This document shows, piece after piece, positions 12,201 through 21,763 of a stretch of 64,000 nt of DNA. The stretch is from assembly GCA_020543525.1 (NCBI GenBank), contig JAHYIO010000005.1, positions 372,001 to 436,000 on the forward strand, read 5' to 3'. The notes beneath the pieces are model-generated. The model was not told the DNA's origin, made no database searches, and saw only the letters and a program-made list of their open reading frames with translations. Source of the DNA: Coriolopsis trogii. Taxonomy: Eukaryota > Basidiomycota > Agaricomycetes > Polyporales > Polyporaceae. A program made the translations under genes and the position numbers. The first letter of the stretch is position 1. Every line of letters starts with the position of its first letter.

Positions 12201-13520
12201 GACTATCACGAGACGTTCTCTCCGGTTGCGCGGTTCGAGTCTATCCGGTATCTTCTTGCGCATGCTGCGCTTGAGGACTGGGACATCGAATCTATGGATG
12301 TCAAGACCGCGTTTCTGAATGGCGATCTCGAAGAGGAGATCTACATGGAACAGCCCGAAGGCTGGGTCGTTCCTGGGAAGGAAGACCACGTCTGTCTGCT
12401 CAAAAAGGCTATCTATGGTCTTAAACAGGCGTCACGTCAATGGAATGCGAAGATTCATCAGTCGCTTCTTGACTTGGGATTCCAACGGACCTATTCTGAT
12501 GCCGGGATTTACGTATATCGGCGACAAGGGGGGGAACACGTAACGATTGTCGTACTCTATGTCGACGATCTACTTCTCATCGGCGATCAGTCTAGTCACA
12601 TCAAGCACGTCAAGCGCTCTCTCTCTAAGCAGTACAAGATGACGGACTTGGGACCAGTCAAGCGCTTCCTTGGTCTTCGCATCACTCGAGATCGTTCTAC
12701 TCGAACACTCGACATCGACCAGGAAGAGTATATCCAGTCTGTCCTTGAGCGTTTCCAGATGGCTGACTGTAAACCGTCGCGTACTCCTCTCCCTGCTGGT
12801 GCTGTTTTGGTGAAAACCGATCAGCCCGCTTCCGATTCATTCAGGCAACGCTACCAGAGTCTTATTGGCAGTCTTTTGTACGCCATGCTCGGGACGCGCC
12901 CTGATATTGCTTTCGCTGTCACACGGTTATCCAAGTACAATGCCAATCCCTCTGAAGCGCACATGAACTATGCCAAGTATGTCCTGCGTTACCTTCAGGG
13001 AACAAAGGCGTACCGGCTGCGCTACAAGGGAGCGTCTAATGACGGTCTGATTTCGTACTCAGATTCGGACTGGGCGGAAGACCGTGATGATCGGCACTCA
13101 ACCTCTGGCTTTGTCTTCTTGATGGCAGGTGGTGCTGTATCGTGGGCATCGAGGCGTCAGCCTACCATTTCGCTCTCCTCGACCGAGGCGGAATATAAAG
13201 CGGCCTCCGACACTTGTCGTCAGTTGGCATGGCTGAGGACCTTCCGCAATGAACTCGGAGATGACGTGACTGATCCGACGCCTTTGTGTCTCGACAACCA
13301 AGGCTCGATCTTCTTGTCTGTCAATCCAGTCATTGACCGTCGTACCAAGCACATAGAGATCCGTTATCACTTCATTCGTGAACAGGTCGAGATGGGATCT
13401 GTCGAGATCTACTATGTCGCTTCTGAGGACCAATTGGCCGACCCCCTCACGAAAAACGTGCCTTACTCCAATCAGGCCAAATTCGTTGAGGAGATAGGTC
13501 TTGTGTCCGTTGCATCTTGA
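9216..13520 (+). CDS. Copia Gag-Pol polyprotein (1434 residues from ATG 9216)
   Basis: One uninterrupted frame. The N-terminal Gag part begins MGDVKIDSIPILSSANQYNDW, followed by a CCHC zinc knuckle CSFCGGSSHHESNC (about residue 231). Then come the aspartic protease motif WLMDSGASQHIT (Asp about 321), the integrase HHCC region (RRFGHAG ... CDGCAFGKS), and the integrase core with Asp 535, Asp 598 (SDRGGEY) and Glu 634 (NGRAERW), i.e. D,D-35-E. Reverse transcriptase has VKTAFLNGDLEEEIYMEQP and YVDDLLL (about 1115-1121), and RNase H has SYSDSDWAED and SSTEAEYKA. All catalytic residues I looked for are present. Gag and Pol are in the same frame, so no frameshift signal is needed. ATG 9216 is the first ATG in frame; the frame itself opens near 8668. 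Confidence 0.95.
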   Translation: MGDVKIDSIPILSSANQYNDWAAKLKGYFIFMGCWEIVEGTKTEPSPAGTTATAAELVAIEAWQKLNGQARGMMYMRVSPNFHYVLDAKVLGQGGAAPRTMTAAETWAAIKTKFGTPNSAHVWGMFESLVAEPRMNDSKPLQDQMMKIINRLRDIDSNGVKLSETMQALLLLSKVPESYQSMVSALMAITDIDKVTLDDIQSKTLAEESLRKNGQSANKVSQTKPKPKGPCSFCGGSSHHESNCYKKHPDKRPKGKKKEKERDKDKDKGKNKDTTSHSHAHVVSESVSAVNVLSGPSNIAASFYDEAMASDSSKWTMWLMDSGASQHITGDMSDFSTYQPFETTVPFGTAASGESSVIHALGSGTVEGFTYIDNQKVPVTFNNVYYIPHVEGRLFSTGSIERNGYSLFQGEGRMCIFDKLPDGAVKHGSMIRIMGRKILEARYNPNSNTYWTLLELRNGQRVHLNVRRFKTWHRRFGHAGKDVVRHLPKNTKGVDAVDPADEEPCDGCAFGKSTRAPFPPSEKRATEVLELIHTDLDGPMRTQAIGGWKYFAGFIDDYSGLARAYYLKHKSDAIKAFLDYKAWAETQTGKKIKKVRSDRGGEYTSSEFSELLHSHGIEHQKTVAGSPQQNGRAERWNRTITEKALCMLHQAGLSHGFWQLAIDAAVHIYNRQPMRRHKWQCPITLWDGTIPDVSYFRVFGCKAFVHVQKAKREGKLDKKAVEMIFVGYEQGSKGYRFWNPATRSIVVSRDVTFDEEFFPARKLPGNQPVAPSDNLFVNDQSDESSNDDSDSVDPNDILDIPLPIPLDVPPPLDHSVDDDAPEAPAPANPPDRPPTPPPVPAPHPPHRRGRNRPVGDNQPSIARDRPCRDKAGIPHPSRTQDNIYGDENPVHVDARTDPDGDQWEAETFLAFLAAAQSKAGIPQSHKEAMRSPDAPKWHEAEKSEYDSLIENRTWVLVPRPKGRHVVSNRWVYDIKHDGRYKARLVARGFTQVWGEDYHETFSPVARFESIRYLLAHAALEDWDIESMDVKTAFLNGDLEEEIYMEQPEGWVVPGKEDHVCLLKKAIYGLKQASRQWNAKIHQSLLDLGFQRTYSDAGIYVYRRQGGEHVTIVVLYVDDLLLIGDQSSHIKHVKRSLSKQYKMTDLGPVKRFLGLRITRDRSTRTLDIDQEEYIQSVLERFQMADCKPSRTPLPAGAVLVKTDQPASDSFRQRYQSLIGSLLYAMLGTRPDIAFAVTRLSKYNANPSEAHMNYAKYVLRYLQGTKAYRLRYKGASNDGLISYSDSDWAEDRDDRHSTSGFVFLMAGGAVSWASRRQPTISLSSTEAEYKAASDTCRQLAWLRTFRNELGDDVTDPTPLCLDNQGSIFLSVNPVIDRRTKHIEIRYHFIREQVEMGSVEIYYVASEDQLADPLTKNVPYSNQAKFVEEIGLVSVAS

Positions 13521-13522
13521 AC

Positions 13523-13531
13523 GAGTGGGAG
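13523..13531 (+). other. Polypurine tract of the Copia element
   Basis: GAGTGGGAG lies directly between the Gag-Pol stop (13518-13520) and the right LTR (13532), the expected place for second-strand priming. Confidence 0.75.
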
Positions 13532-14098
13532 TGTTGACATTCTGGATTTACGGCTCTACCGGTCCGGAGTTGTGCACACAACCTTTGTATGGTCATGTTT
13601 ACCTATGTTTAGATAGCGCTTACTATAGGCTGTGTTTCTACTTACCATATACGGTTTTCTCTACGAAACTACTGTACATTCCCATGACCATATGGTTCCC
13701 TTGTCTTCCTGTGCGTTCTACAATGCACCGGAACATTCTAGACCTTATGTCTTACTCAGAATACTCTCGGCTCTTACTCATATGCCGAGTACGGACTCTT
13801 ACTCATCGCTCTATGGTTAACATGTGACTGCTTCATTCGCTTACTCATGCACTCCTCTCTCCAGTATATAAGGCAGTCTGTTTGCCCCTCTGCTCTTCAG
13901 TCGTTCGCTCACTGACTGAAGAGTAAGTCTCACTCATTACTTATGCTCTACTACACTTTACTTACTAGTACTTGTAGTCTCTCTTTGTGTGACTTACAGG
14001 TACTAAACTATGCAATATAGTCGTTCGCTCACTGACTGAAGATCTCTCTTTGTGTGACTTACAGGTCGCTCCAAGCCTTCCAGGTTCAGAGTTCATCA
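13532..14098 (+). repeat. Right LTR (567 bases)
   Basis: Same length and, on reading, the same sequence as the left LTR. Its last bases are followed by the TCAGT target duplication and the resumed arabinanase exon 2. Confidence 0.95.
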
Positions 14099-14103
14099 TC
14101 AGT
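14099..14103 (+). repeat. Right target-site duplication (TCAGT)
   Basis: Second copy of the 5-base target site. It is in frame with the VVVRDP segment of arabinanase exon 2. Confidence 0.95.
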
Positions 14104-15308
14104 CGTAGTCCGTGACCCTACTATCGTCTACAACCCGGATACTCAAGTGCGTCGCATCCCTACGCCCCGTCGATCGTGTGATTCTGACCTTCCTACAGAA
14201 ATACTTCGTGTTCTCCACGGGAGACAGAATCAAGATCTTCACGGCTCCCTCGTTGACCGGGTGCGGTCCTACTTCTTCATCCACGTCTTGGGCTTCATGA
14301 ACTAATCAACATTCGCTTCCTTCGTCTACTAGCCCATGGACGCGTAACGGCTCAGTGCTCCCCGACTGCTCCAAGATTGACAACCCCGGCAAGTGCGACA
14401 ACCTCTGGGCGCCCGACGTCACACTCAGTGGCGGTCAGTACTTCCTCTACTACTCCGTTTCTGCGCTCGGGAGCCAGAACTCGGCCATCGGTCTCGCGAC
14501 AAGTGGGACTGCGGAGCCGGGAAGCTGGATTGACCGGGGTGCTGTCATCACTTCCTCGCCGAGTGACTCGTTCAATGCCAGTGCGTATGATTGCTGCCTG
14601 CTGCTTTCTAGAGTCCATGCTCACCGACAAGGCACTCGCTCGCGATGGCTTAGTTGATGCCAATCTCTTCTTCGATGGCAAATTCCATTTGACGTTTGGC
14701 TCCTACTGGGAAGGCATCTTCCAGGTCCAACTGCAGACTGCCAGCGACCCGTCTGCGGTGAGACTCCACGCTGCGCTCTGCTCTATCAATGCATATAAAC
14801 TCATGCGCGTTTGTAGGCCCTGCCGGGGACGCATATTGCTGGAGGTGGCGGACGCCCGGCTGAGGGCGCGACCATCTACAAGCCGCCAAGCTCGGACTTC
14901 TACTACGCCTTCTTCTCTGACGGGAAGACTATCCTTGAAGGCGTGCGTACCCTTCCCCCCCGCCCGCATCCTCGCCCTCAGCTAACTAATCCATCCTGCC
15001 AGGCAACCTCGCGCCCGCCTGCCGGGAACGAATACAAGGTCCGCGTTGGGCGCAGCACGAGCCTCTCCGGGCCGTTCGTCGACCAGGACGGGAACGAGCT
15101 CACCGCGCCCTCGCCCTCGGGCACGCTCGTCCTCGGCTCGCACGACAATGTGTACGCGCCGGGCGGGCAGAGCGTCTTCCACGACCCGGTGAGCGACCGG
15201 GATGTGATCGTTTACCATTACGTGCCGAATGATGCGTTCGGCGGGCCGTCGTACTTGGGCATCAACTACCTCGACTTCTCGTCTGGATGGCCCGTCGTCG
15301 TGGAGTGA

Positions 15309-16185
15309 ACATGGATGCTCGTTCGCTGTATGAGTCGTTTTGTAATTATACTTAGTATTCAGCGATTGCGTAGTATGTGAAGACTTCGACCACGATCTCG
15401 TTGGGTAGACGAGTGACGGCGAGAGCAGAGTTCCACAGTCTTTTGCAGCGCAACTGTTCTGCGTCTGAAGCTTTGCGTGCTACTTCTATGTCAGCCAAGC
15501 GTGCCGCAACATAATCGTGGATGGAACGAGGCTGAGATTACCAGAGAGGTTCGAAATTCTCCGACTGGGGCGACTCGGAAGACGTCTGCACGATTGATAT
15601 GGCTCTTGATCAACTATTATACAGCGCCATATATTAGTGATTAGCATCGCGAATACCATGCATACAACTCCTTCTAGGCTCGAGCGGCACTGCATGCGCA
15701 CCTTGTCATTGACATTGCTTTTCATCAGCTTCGGCCCCTTGCTACTCACCACGTCGTGCGTTCGACCGTCTCACGCGTTGTAGACTAACATACTATTCAC
15801 CTGTCACTGGCAAGACGTTCCTTGTACTGTATCCTCATCTGAATCTTGACGGATTGCTGTTGTTGTCGGTTCACGAAGCGACGAACCCCATAAAGCAAAA
15901 TATGTGCTCGAACCTCGCCAGAGGGTCCCACGCTCTGGTCACTGTTAAGAAACTTAATGAAGGACTCCCGGGCGCGGGCGCGATCAATCCTTAGCGAGAT
16001 TGCATCCTACGCCCATTCACCCTGTCCAAAAGGATCGTGACCAGGCCCGTGTGCATTGAACAAGAGCTTACATTGACTTTTGTGATATACCAATACACAA
16101 TTGCGAACATCTGTCCGTCGCCCCGTCGCATGCCACCCCCTGCGCAAACCCCGTTCGAACGGCCCGGGTCCAGATTCCGAGATCA
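15309..16185. other. Intergenic stretch, no gene recognised
   Basis: Short open frames only. It lies between the arabinanase copy 2 stop and the degraded G1 peptidase copy. No repeat or RNA gene was recognised. Confidence 0.5.
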
Positions 16186-16189
16186 CCAC

Positions 16190-16640
16190 GCATGGTTCAA
16201 GGGCCTGTATACCTGATGACTCGCTGGTAGACACGTCGGTCAAAACGGGGCCGTCTTTCTTCATGTTGAGGGTCGTCGCGCCCCGAGGGACTTTGACCGC
16301 CGTTCGCCGTACCGGCGTATGTGTTCGTGATTCGTGAAAGTGAGGGTGCCCCAGTTGGGAAGGGGTTGGGGCCTGCCACCTCCATAAACGTCTTCGATAA
16401 TCCACTCCGCGTTCTCCTGGCAGGGCCTCAACTAGTCGGAGAAGGTGTGCGAGACGTGCTGGCAGGTGGAGTGGTTGACGATGGTCGCGGTGCCGCCCGT
16501 GAGGGAGGTCGCGGTGACGCTAATCGTGATCGAGTCACCTGGCCTCAGAGTGATGTCGTCGAAGTCGACGTCGTACTCAGGAAGCCACTGGCACCATGCT
16601 ATCAAGAATGGGAGTAGAGAAGAGAAATCCAAGCAACCGA
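16190..16640 (-). pseudogene. Remnant of a G1 (glutamic/eqolisin) peptidase gene
   Basis: The minus strand encodes WLPEYDVDFDD, PGDSITISVTATS and GGTATIVNHSTCQHVSHTFSD, closely similar to the third exon of the intact G1 peptidase at 27430-28462 (FPDFAHDFSG, PGNSITVSVTATS, GGTATIVNHSTGQQVSHTFSG). After the stop at 'SD' the homology continues in shifted frames (ALCQENAEW-like, NWGTLTFT-like, TTLNMKKDGPVLTD) down to about 16190. The signal peptide, propeptide and first two exons are missing: upstream the homology switches abruptly to sequence that in the other arm lies about 1.7 kb away. It is a dead copy in the left arm of an inverted duplication. Confidence 0.8.
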
Positions 16641-16830
16641 GAGCCATCTCCGATCTGTGCCGTGTTCGGTTACTGTGGCACTTGGAGCATTGAGATATTC
16701 GGATTCAACCGACGGAAACAGTATGCAAATATAGCTCGTGAAAAGAGTCGGTCCATATGAGACGGTGTGTTCCCCTCACCGAGGGGATGGGCGCATGGTG
16801 CTATCAGTTCAGCCATCACCTAGCGCGAGG

Positions 16831-18400
16831 TCAACAAATATTGTGCTCAAACCTCACCACCAGCCTATCGACCTCGCGCCAGTACTGCGCGACGGCGCTC
16901 TCGACCGCGGCCTCGAAGCTCTGTCCGCGCTCGCCCCTACCGCGAATGAACCCGATACGGAGCGTCTCCAGCTTCGGCGCGCCCCCACAGTCCCGCTGGA
17001 CGAGCATCGAGAGCACGGCTGGGATGGTGTGCTCCCACGGGACGTGCTCCAGCGTGAGTGTGTGTAGGTGCGGGAGGAGGTACGGGATTGCATCTGCGTC
17101 CGCGCCTGCAGCGGGTACAGAGCCTGCGAGCGAAGACAAGGAAGGGCCGTGTCTCCCCCGGGACAGACGTGGAGCGTGTGCACGGATGGGAGTGCGCGGA
17201 AGTGCACAGCCCAATCCTCGGCGCTGAGGGTCGCCGCGCTGTCGATGCTGACCATGACCTGCTCGAGTGCGGGGGCGCCGGCGAGGACGGTGGTGGCGAG
17301 TTCTGCGAGGAGGCGGGCGATATGCATGTCCCAGGGGACATCCTCATCGTCGGCGACCTGCAGGCTGAGGGCGAAGGGAATGGTGTGGGCGCGTATGCCG
17401 TGAATGAACGCGTCGTACAAGTCGATGTTCACCCAGGCCTCGGTCAGGGTACGGAGCACGGGCAGGTTCTGCTGGAGCTGCGAGTAGGAGGAGGGGAGAC
17501 AGGCTCGGAAGCCGTCGATGGCCGTGCCACCGTCGATTTCGGGCCAGGCTTGAAGATTGACGACGGCGCTCTCGGGAATGTGGACGTGAGAGAGGAAGTG
17601 AGCGATGTGCGAGGGCTCGTCGCTGAGGACGAATTTCTTGCGTTTGGCCGGACGAATTGTCTGGTCGAGCCCGGAGTGAGATTGCTTCCTAAATTCTGAG
17701 AGGAAGTAGTGTAGTTCAAGTTCTTCGAGCCATTGGCAGGCACTAAGCACGTGTTATCATGGTTGAGGAGAGAGCAATTGCGAAGGTGGAGAGACTGGAG
17801 GCGGGCAATGTTCGTGGGGGACCACACTAGCATGTTGCTCTCGACGTGCATTTCACGAAGTTGAGGCATAAGGACAGGAGATGTATCGAGAAATAGATAC
17901 AGCTTCGTTCTGCGTCTGTGACGATGCTCGTCCCTGAACGAATAGTGGAGTTCTTCCAGTACTGGAAAGGTTCGTCGGTTTGATAGAAGGCCAGAGAACT
18001 CCTGAATATCTCCGACAGCTAGCGCGGGAAGCAAAAGCTTACGAAGCCGGGGAATGTGTGGGAGTAGCATAGGCAACGTTGATATGACGGTGAAGGGCGT
18101 GTGGAAGGCAAGATCGAGTACTGCATCGCGAGATCGGACGAGGGCGAGTTGCAGCCATTCGGTCCTGGTCCCGATGTCGATGGCATGCCACAGGCGAGGC
18201 GTGGAGAGGCAAATATCCCTCCAACGCTGACATACGAGCATGAGGGGTGCCCATCCGCATGCATGCAGCCACCGTGGGTTGGCACTGATCTTACGAGATT
18301 GGATTTCGGAACGAAGCAAACCGCTGTACAGGCTGTATATTTCCACCAGGAGCTCGTTTGGCAAGGCGTTCACGGATCTATACAACTGCAGCAACAACAT
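16831..18400 (-). pseudogene. F-box/LRR-like protein gene, left-arm copy, frameshifted
   Basis: The minus strand opens at ATG 18400 with an F-box (LPNELLVEIYSLYSG ... PLMLVCQRWRDICLSTPRLW), followed by leucine-rich segments (LRKLLLPALAVGD, LPMLLPHIPRL, LREMHVESNML, LQSLHLRNCSLL). F-box proteins are substrate adaptors of SCF ubiquitin ligases. Compared with the right-arm copy it lacks 10 bases at about 17750-17752, where TTCCTCGACG is missing between two ACGT tetramers. This shifts the frame; the C-terminal half then continues in another frame (ACQWLEELELHYFLSEFRK ... LSHVHIPESAV). A second frame change near 17150 occurs at the same place in the right arm and may predate the duplication or mark an unseen intron. 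The tail reads HTLTLEHVPWEHTIPAVLSM. An upstream intron ending just before LYRSV is possible, so the true start is uncertain. Confidence 0.75.
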
Positions 18401-18520
18401 TTAGCAATCAAACGCGGGCAATTGAGGACCAACCCTCTCCGACTTTGGCCATGAATGAAACTTGTGAGCTGCTGACTGGGCCGCTTGCAGACGGATGACC
18501 CGATGAAAAGAAGTTAGAAA

Positions 18521-18876
18521 TGGGCGAGTTGGGAGTACGAAGCAAGTCGCCGCGCTATCGTCACTGCGTGGCCGGAGGTCGCCGGTCAGTACTTGTAGAG
18601 CGCCGGAATTTGCCGACAGTCAGTGTACGCGCGCACATTTGACGCGCGAAAATCGAGGAAACAAGAAAGATTGCTCGCGGCTCGAAAGTCAATGCGACGA
18701 CATCTGACCCAAGATAACAGTATTTCTCGATAGAGCTCGAGTGGTTTGGTCAACGTACATAGCATACATGTCATTGTGTGTCCGGTGTTATTTGTACATT
18801 ATAATCAATGGAAGTCGAAGTGTTGCCGTGTCTTCCTGGCGTGTCGTTCTCCCTTGTCCCAACCCGGATCGCCATA
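18521..18876. other. Inner edge of the left arm and 3' flank of the amine oxidase gene
   Basis: No gene seen. Homology to the right arm fades at about 18520, and the amine oxidase stop is at 18877. Confidence 0.5.
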
Positions 18877-21689
18877 CTAATGACAATGGGTCGAGGTATC
18901 TGACCCCTCTCCAAACGCTGCAGTGCTCTTCTTGTCGTCCGCGCCCGGCACATCCATGCTCGGGTTCGCCTCGAAGAAGTTCGTCGGCCGGAAGACGAGA
19001 CGAAGATGCTCGGCAGGCATCACCGGCCAGTCTTCGGGTCTCGGGATGTGAGTGATGCCTACAGTCCGCAACGTTCAGCGGCTCGTCCCCTACGCACTGA
19101 GATCTCTCGAAACGTACCCATAGTGATATAGAGCAGGAGATCCTCTGCCAAGAGGCTATCGCTCCCCTTGGCCCAGTTCGACAGCGCATCCTCCGGGGTA
19201 TCACGCGTCTGCGGCACGTACTTGCCCGATGGCCACATGCGCGGGCCCTTGGGGCCCTCGACATCGCGCACGACCCAGAGCGGCTTCGTCGCAAACGGCG
19301 CACGCTTCGCCACGATGCTATCCGGGAGCGCCATCATGGGCGTCGCGGCGCCCTTGCCCATGATCGTGTAGCCCGCGTTGCGCTTCGAGTGCGGGTGGAC
19401 GACCTTCGGGTTCGTGATCGCCCACCGCCGGTCCTTGCTGTAGTCAAAGTCGCGCGCGCCCTCGGACGCGACGGCGATGGGCGTGCCGCGCGCGATGAAC
19501 GCGTTGCCCATGTGGTTCGCCGCGGACCCGGTGGGGGCGTTCGGGAGCGGGAGGATGTCGGTCTCGACGACGGTGTTCTGGAGGCCGTCGACCATCGGGT
19601 CGACGCGGATGGAGAATATGTGTTGGTGGTAGTGCGCGTTGATGCCTGGGGCGAGCGTCGTGCCGAAGACGTTCGGTTCCTCTTCGTCTTTGACGTACAC
19701 CTGGAGGATGCCGGTGAGCCGTATCTCGACCTCGATGTTACCGTCTTGGTAGAACATGTAGTTGAATATGTATTCTGGAGTGGGTATGTCAGCATGGACC
19801 CATATGGTGTTATGGGATCGAGGAGAGCTCACCATAATTCGCGAGTGTGCATATCTGCTGTATCACGAGACGACGGCTGCGTACGGCTTGGGCGCGTCCC
19901 CCGACACGGAAATCCGTGTGCTTCCACAGAAGCCCGGCGTCCTCTTCGTGGATGCAAATGACGTTCTTCACAACGACTGCCGTACCATCGTGGGCGACGT
20001 ACGCTCCGGGCTGAAGAAGGTCGTTGATCAGCTGAATTGTGGAGTCAAGAGACTGTGACTACTAACCAAGTAATGTATCTTGCCAAGGCAATCGCAACCT
20101 AGCGTCAGCTCGTTGGCCATCGTGCCCATACCGTACTCGCCGCTGGATGGTTCAATGAGCCTGATAGACGATTCCAAGCGTCGTGATATCCACTTACACA
20201 TCGAACGCGTGTTTCCTTGGATGCGGGTGCTCTGGCGCGCCGTACGGAACGACCATCTCCGAAAGCGAGAGTCGGTAGAAGATGGGCCTGACAGTACCGT
20301 TATCGTTATATGTGATTGTCGAAAGCGCGATGCCTTCGCGATGGTGAAACGCTACGAAGAGGAGGCTATGAGCACTAATTCGAGAACCCTCCATACGCAC
20401 TTCCACTCACCGACGTGCATCCTCCACTTCTGCCATTCGATCACATGCCCATTGACCTTGAAGCTAACTCCCTCAGGCTGCACGACGTGGAGCGGCTTCA
20501 GATCGTCACGGAACTTGAACCCGTCGCTCTGCGAGAGCAGATCGGGTAGGAAGTCGTACGACTGCTGCGGAGGCGGGATTCGCTTCCTGTTCGCAGCGTC
20601 CAGTCCGACCCCTTCGAGAGGAGGAGGGGCTGTGGTGTCGCGCGAGAGCTCGATATCCACGCCCGTACCTTCGAAGAGTTTCTTAGACGTCTGCTTCTTG
20701 TACGTGGGAGGAAAGTCGATGTGCACGACCCTCTTAGCGACGGAATCCACGACGGGCACAAAATCCTATTCGGGCAACGGCACACGGTCAGCACCGCGGA
20801 CGTGCGTTGCATACCAGCCTTCTTACCAGCGGATGGGCGTACAAGTTTTCGTGACGCCCCCAACGAGCGAACAACAGAGCTTGTTGGATCCGCGTGTTGG
20901 CGGGGAAGCGCTCGTCGTAGCCAATCGCCCAGCCATCGGCGTGCAACTGTTCCGGCTTCACACCTGTGACATGGCCGACGTGAGACATCGCGGATGGAAT
21001 GTGTAACCACTGGGTATATACGGACCGACTTCAGCAGCGAGCTTGATGACGCGCTCGTCGGCTCTGATGATCTCTTCACAGAGCAACAGCTCCTCTACGG
21101 AGATCTGTGGCTGAACGCCTTCCGGGAGCTTGTCCAGAGTGTCCACGACCCAGTCCTTGCCATGCAGGGAGAGAATCGTGTTGTACGCGCCCCTGCGCAA
21201 GGAGGCATCAACAACTCGCCAAACACGAACAAATGTCGATCCGCGTTACCCGGCCACGGCATCAATGAACTACAAGACCCAAAGCCATAAGCGACAGTCG
21301 GACACTCGAAGATTGACACGCGCACTCACGTCGACTTCCGCCTTGCGGACGATCTCAGTCGGTGGCTCGGGCTTTTCGCCGCTTTGGAGCGGTATACCGA
21401 GGAAGGCGAGCACGGCCTTCTTGGGCGGAGGGAGGAGATAGCTGGTGATGAACCTGATCGCCTTGATGTCCGTCTTCTCTGCGACATACCGCCGGACACC
21501 GAGAGATACGGCAACGATCTACCAGATCGAGATAAGTATAGAACTGCACCTCGACAGATCCGATCTCGAGGAGCTTACCTCTTCAGGGGTCAGAGGATCA
21601 AGAGGATGTTTGAACGGCGTTGCTTTGAGTGGGCCTGCAGAGGAGCTGACCTCGGTAGCGGTGCTGGGTGCGGTATTGGGTACAGACAT
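18877..21689 (-). CDS. Copper amine oxidase (primary-amine oxidase), multi-exon
   Basis: Predicted copper/topaquinone enzyme that oxidises primary amines to aldehydes with release of ammonia and hydrogen peroxide. ATG 21689 starts MSVPNTAPSTATEVSSS, followed by FKHPLDPLTPEE, the usual beginning of this family. Downstream exons give FRDDLKPLHVVQPEGVSF, WQKWRMHV, HHREGIALSTITYNDNG, YGAPEHPHPRKHAFDV and GTMANELTLGCDCLG. The cofactor site reads TLANYEY, whose Tyr would become topaquinone. The copper ligands are seen as YHQHIFSIR (His-x-His) and GITHIPRPEDWPVMP (third His). The last exon ends GSDTSTHCH. No broken exon was found; total size of about 670-690 residues is normal. The intron before YIFNYMF splits the codon right after the cofactor tyrosine. 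No signal peptide and no C-terminal SKL-type peroxisomal signal are visible. The gene lies in the spacer of the inverted duplication. Confidence 0.9.
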
Positions 21690-21755
21690 GATTGGACGAT
21701 GGGGCCTCCGGTGAGATGGTGGGCGTGCGTCTCGAGAAGCGGGAGACTGTCCCGG

Positions 21756-21763
21756 TATTTAAA
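21756..21763 (-). promoter_or_regulatory. Probable TATA-like box of the copper amine oxidase gene
   Basis: TTTAAATA on the minus strand, about 67 bases upstream of the ATG at 21689. Confidence 0.5.

Larger units (their letters stand above)
7591..14103 (+). mobile_element. Complete Ty1/Copia LTR retrotransposon (TSD to TSD)
   Basis: The element proper is 7596-14098 (6503 bases). It has two 567-base LTRs starting TGTTGACA and ending TTCATCA, which read as identical, a perfect 5-base target duplication, a primer-binding site matching the anticodon arm of initiator tRNA-Met, a single long Gag-Pol frame with integrase before reverse transcriptase (the Copia order), and a purine tract just before the right LTR. 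Identical LTRs and an open frame imply recent insertion and possible activity. It has landed in exon 2 of the GH43 copy 2 gene, in the same orientation as that gene. Confidence 0.97.
7458..15308 (+). pseudogene. GH43 endo-arabinanase, copy 2, split by a Copia retrotransposon
   Basis: Second copy of the secreted arabinanase. Exon 1 (7458-7536) encodes a signal peptide and VPNPLPGS. Intron 1 is 7537-7588. Exon 2 begins at 7589, but after seven bases (CT plus the target site TCAGT) it is broken by the retrotransposon. The gene resumes at 14099 with VVVRDPTIVYNP, then [56 protein letters not shown] and the C-terminal HDNVYAPGGQSV ... LGINYLDFSSGWPVVVE, stop at 15306-15308. The catalytic Asp, Asp and Glu positions are kept, and all downstream exons and splice sites look sound, so the insertion is the only visible lesion. 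The obvious acceptor sites in the right LTR (ending 14064, 14083, 14089) would not restore the frame, so the gene is probably inactive. The recent insertion fits the absence of other decay. Confidence 0.85.
16190..18520 (-). repeat. Left arm of a large inverted duplication (F-box + G1 peptidase)
   Basis: This stretch read on the minus strand matches 24460-28462 read on the plus strand: intergenic leader, F-box/LRR gene, 3' flank, then (after a deletion of about 1.7 kb in this arm) the last part of a G1 peptidase gene. Homology is traced by eye through both coding and flanking sequence, for example the 'GAGATGGCTCT(C/T)GGTT' flank at about 16620-16650 and 26295-26320. Confidence 0.75.

Noticed and set aside
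7537..14098. Splicing out the whole Copia element to rescue the arabinanase
   Set aside because: The good acceptor sites in the right LTR (ending 14064, 14083 and 14089) all give a shifted frame with early stops; only a weak AAG at 14075 is in frame.
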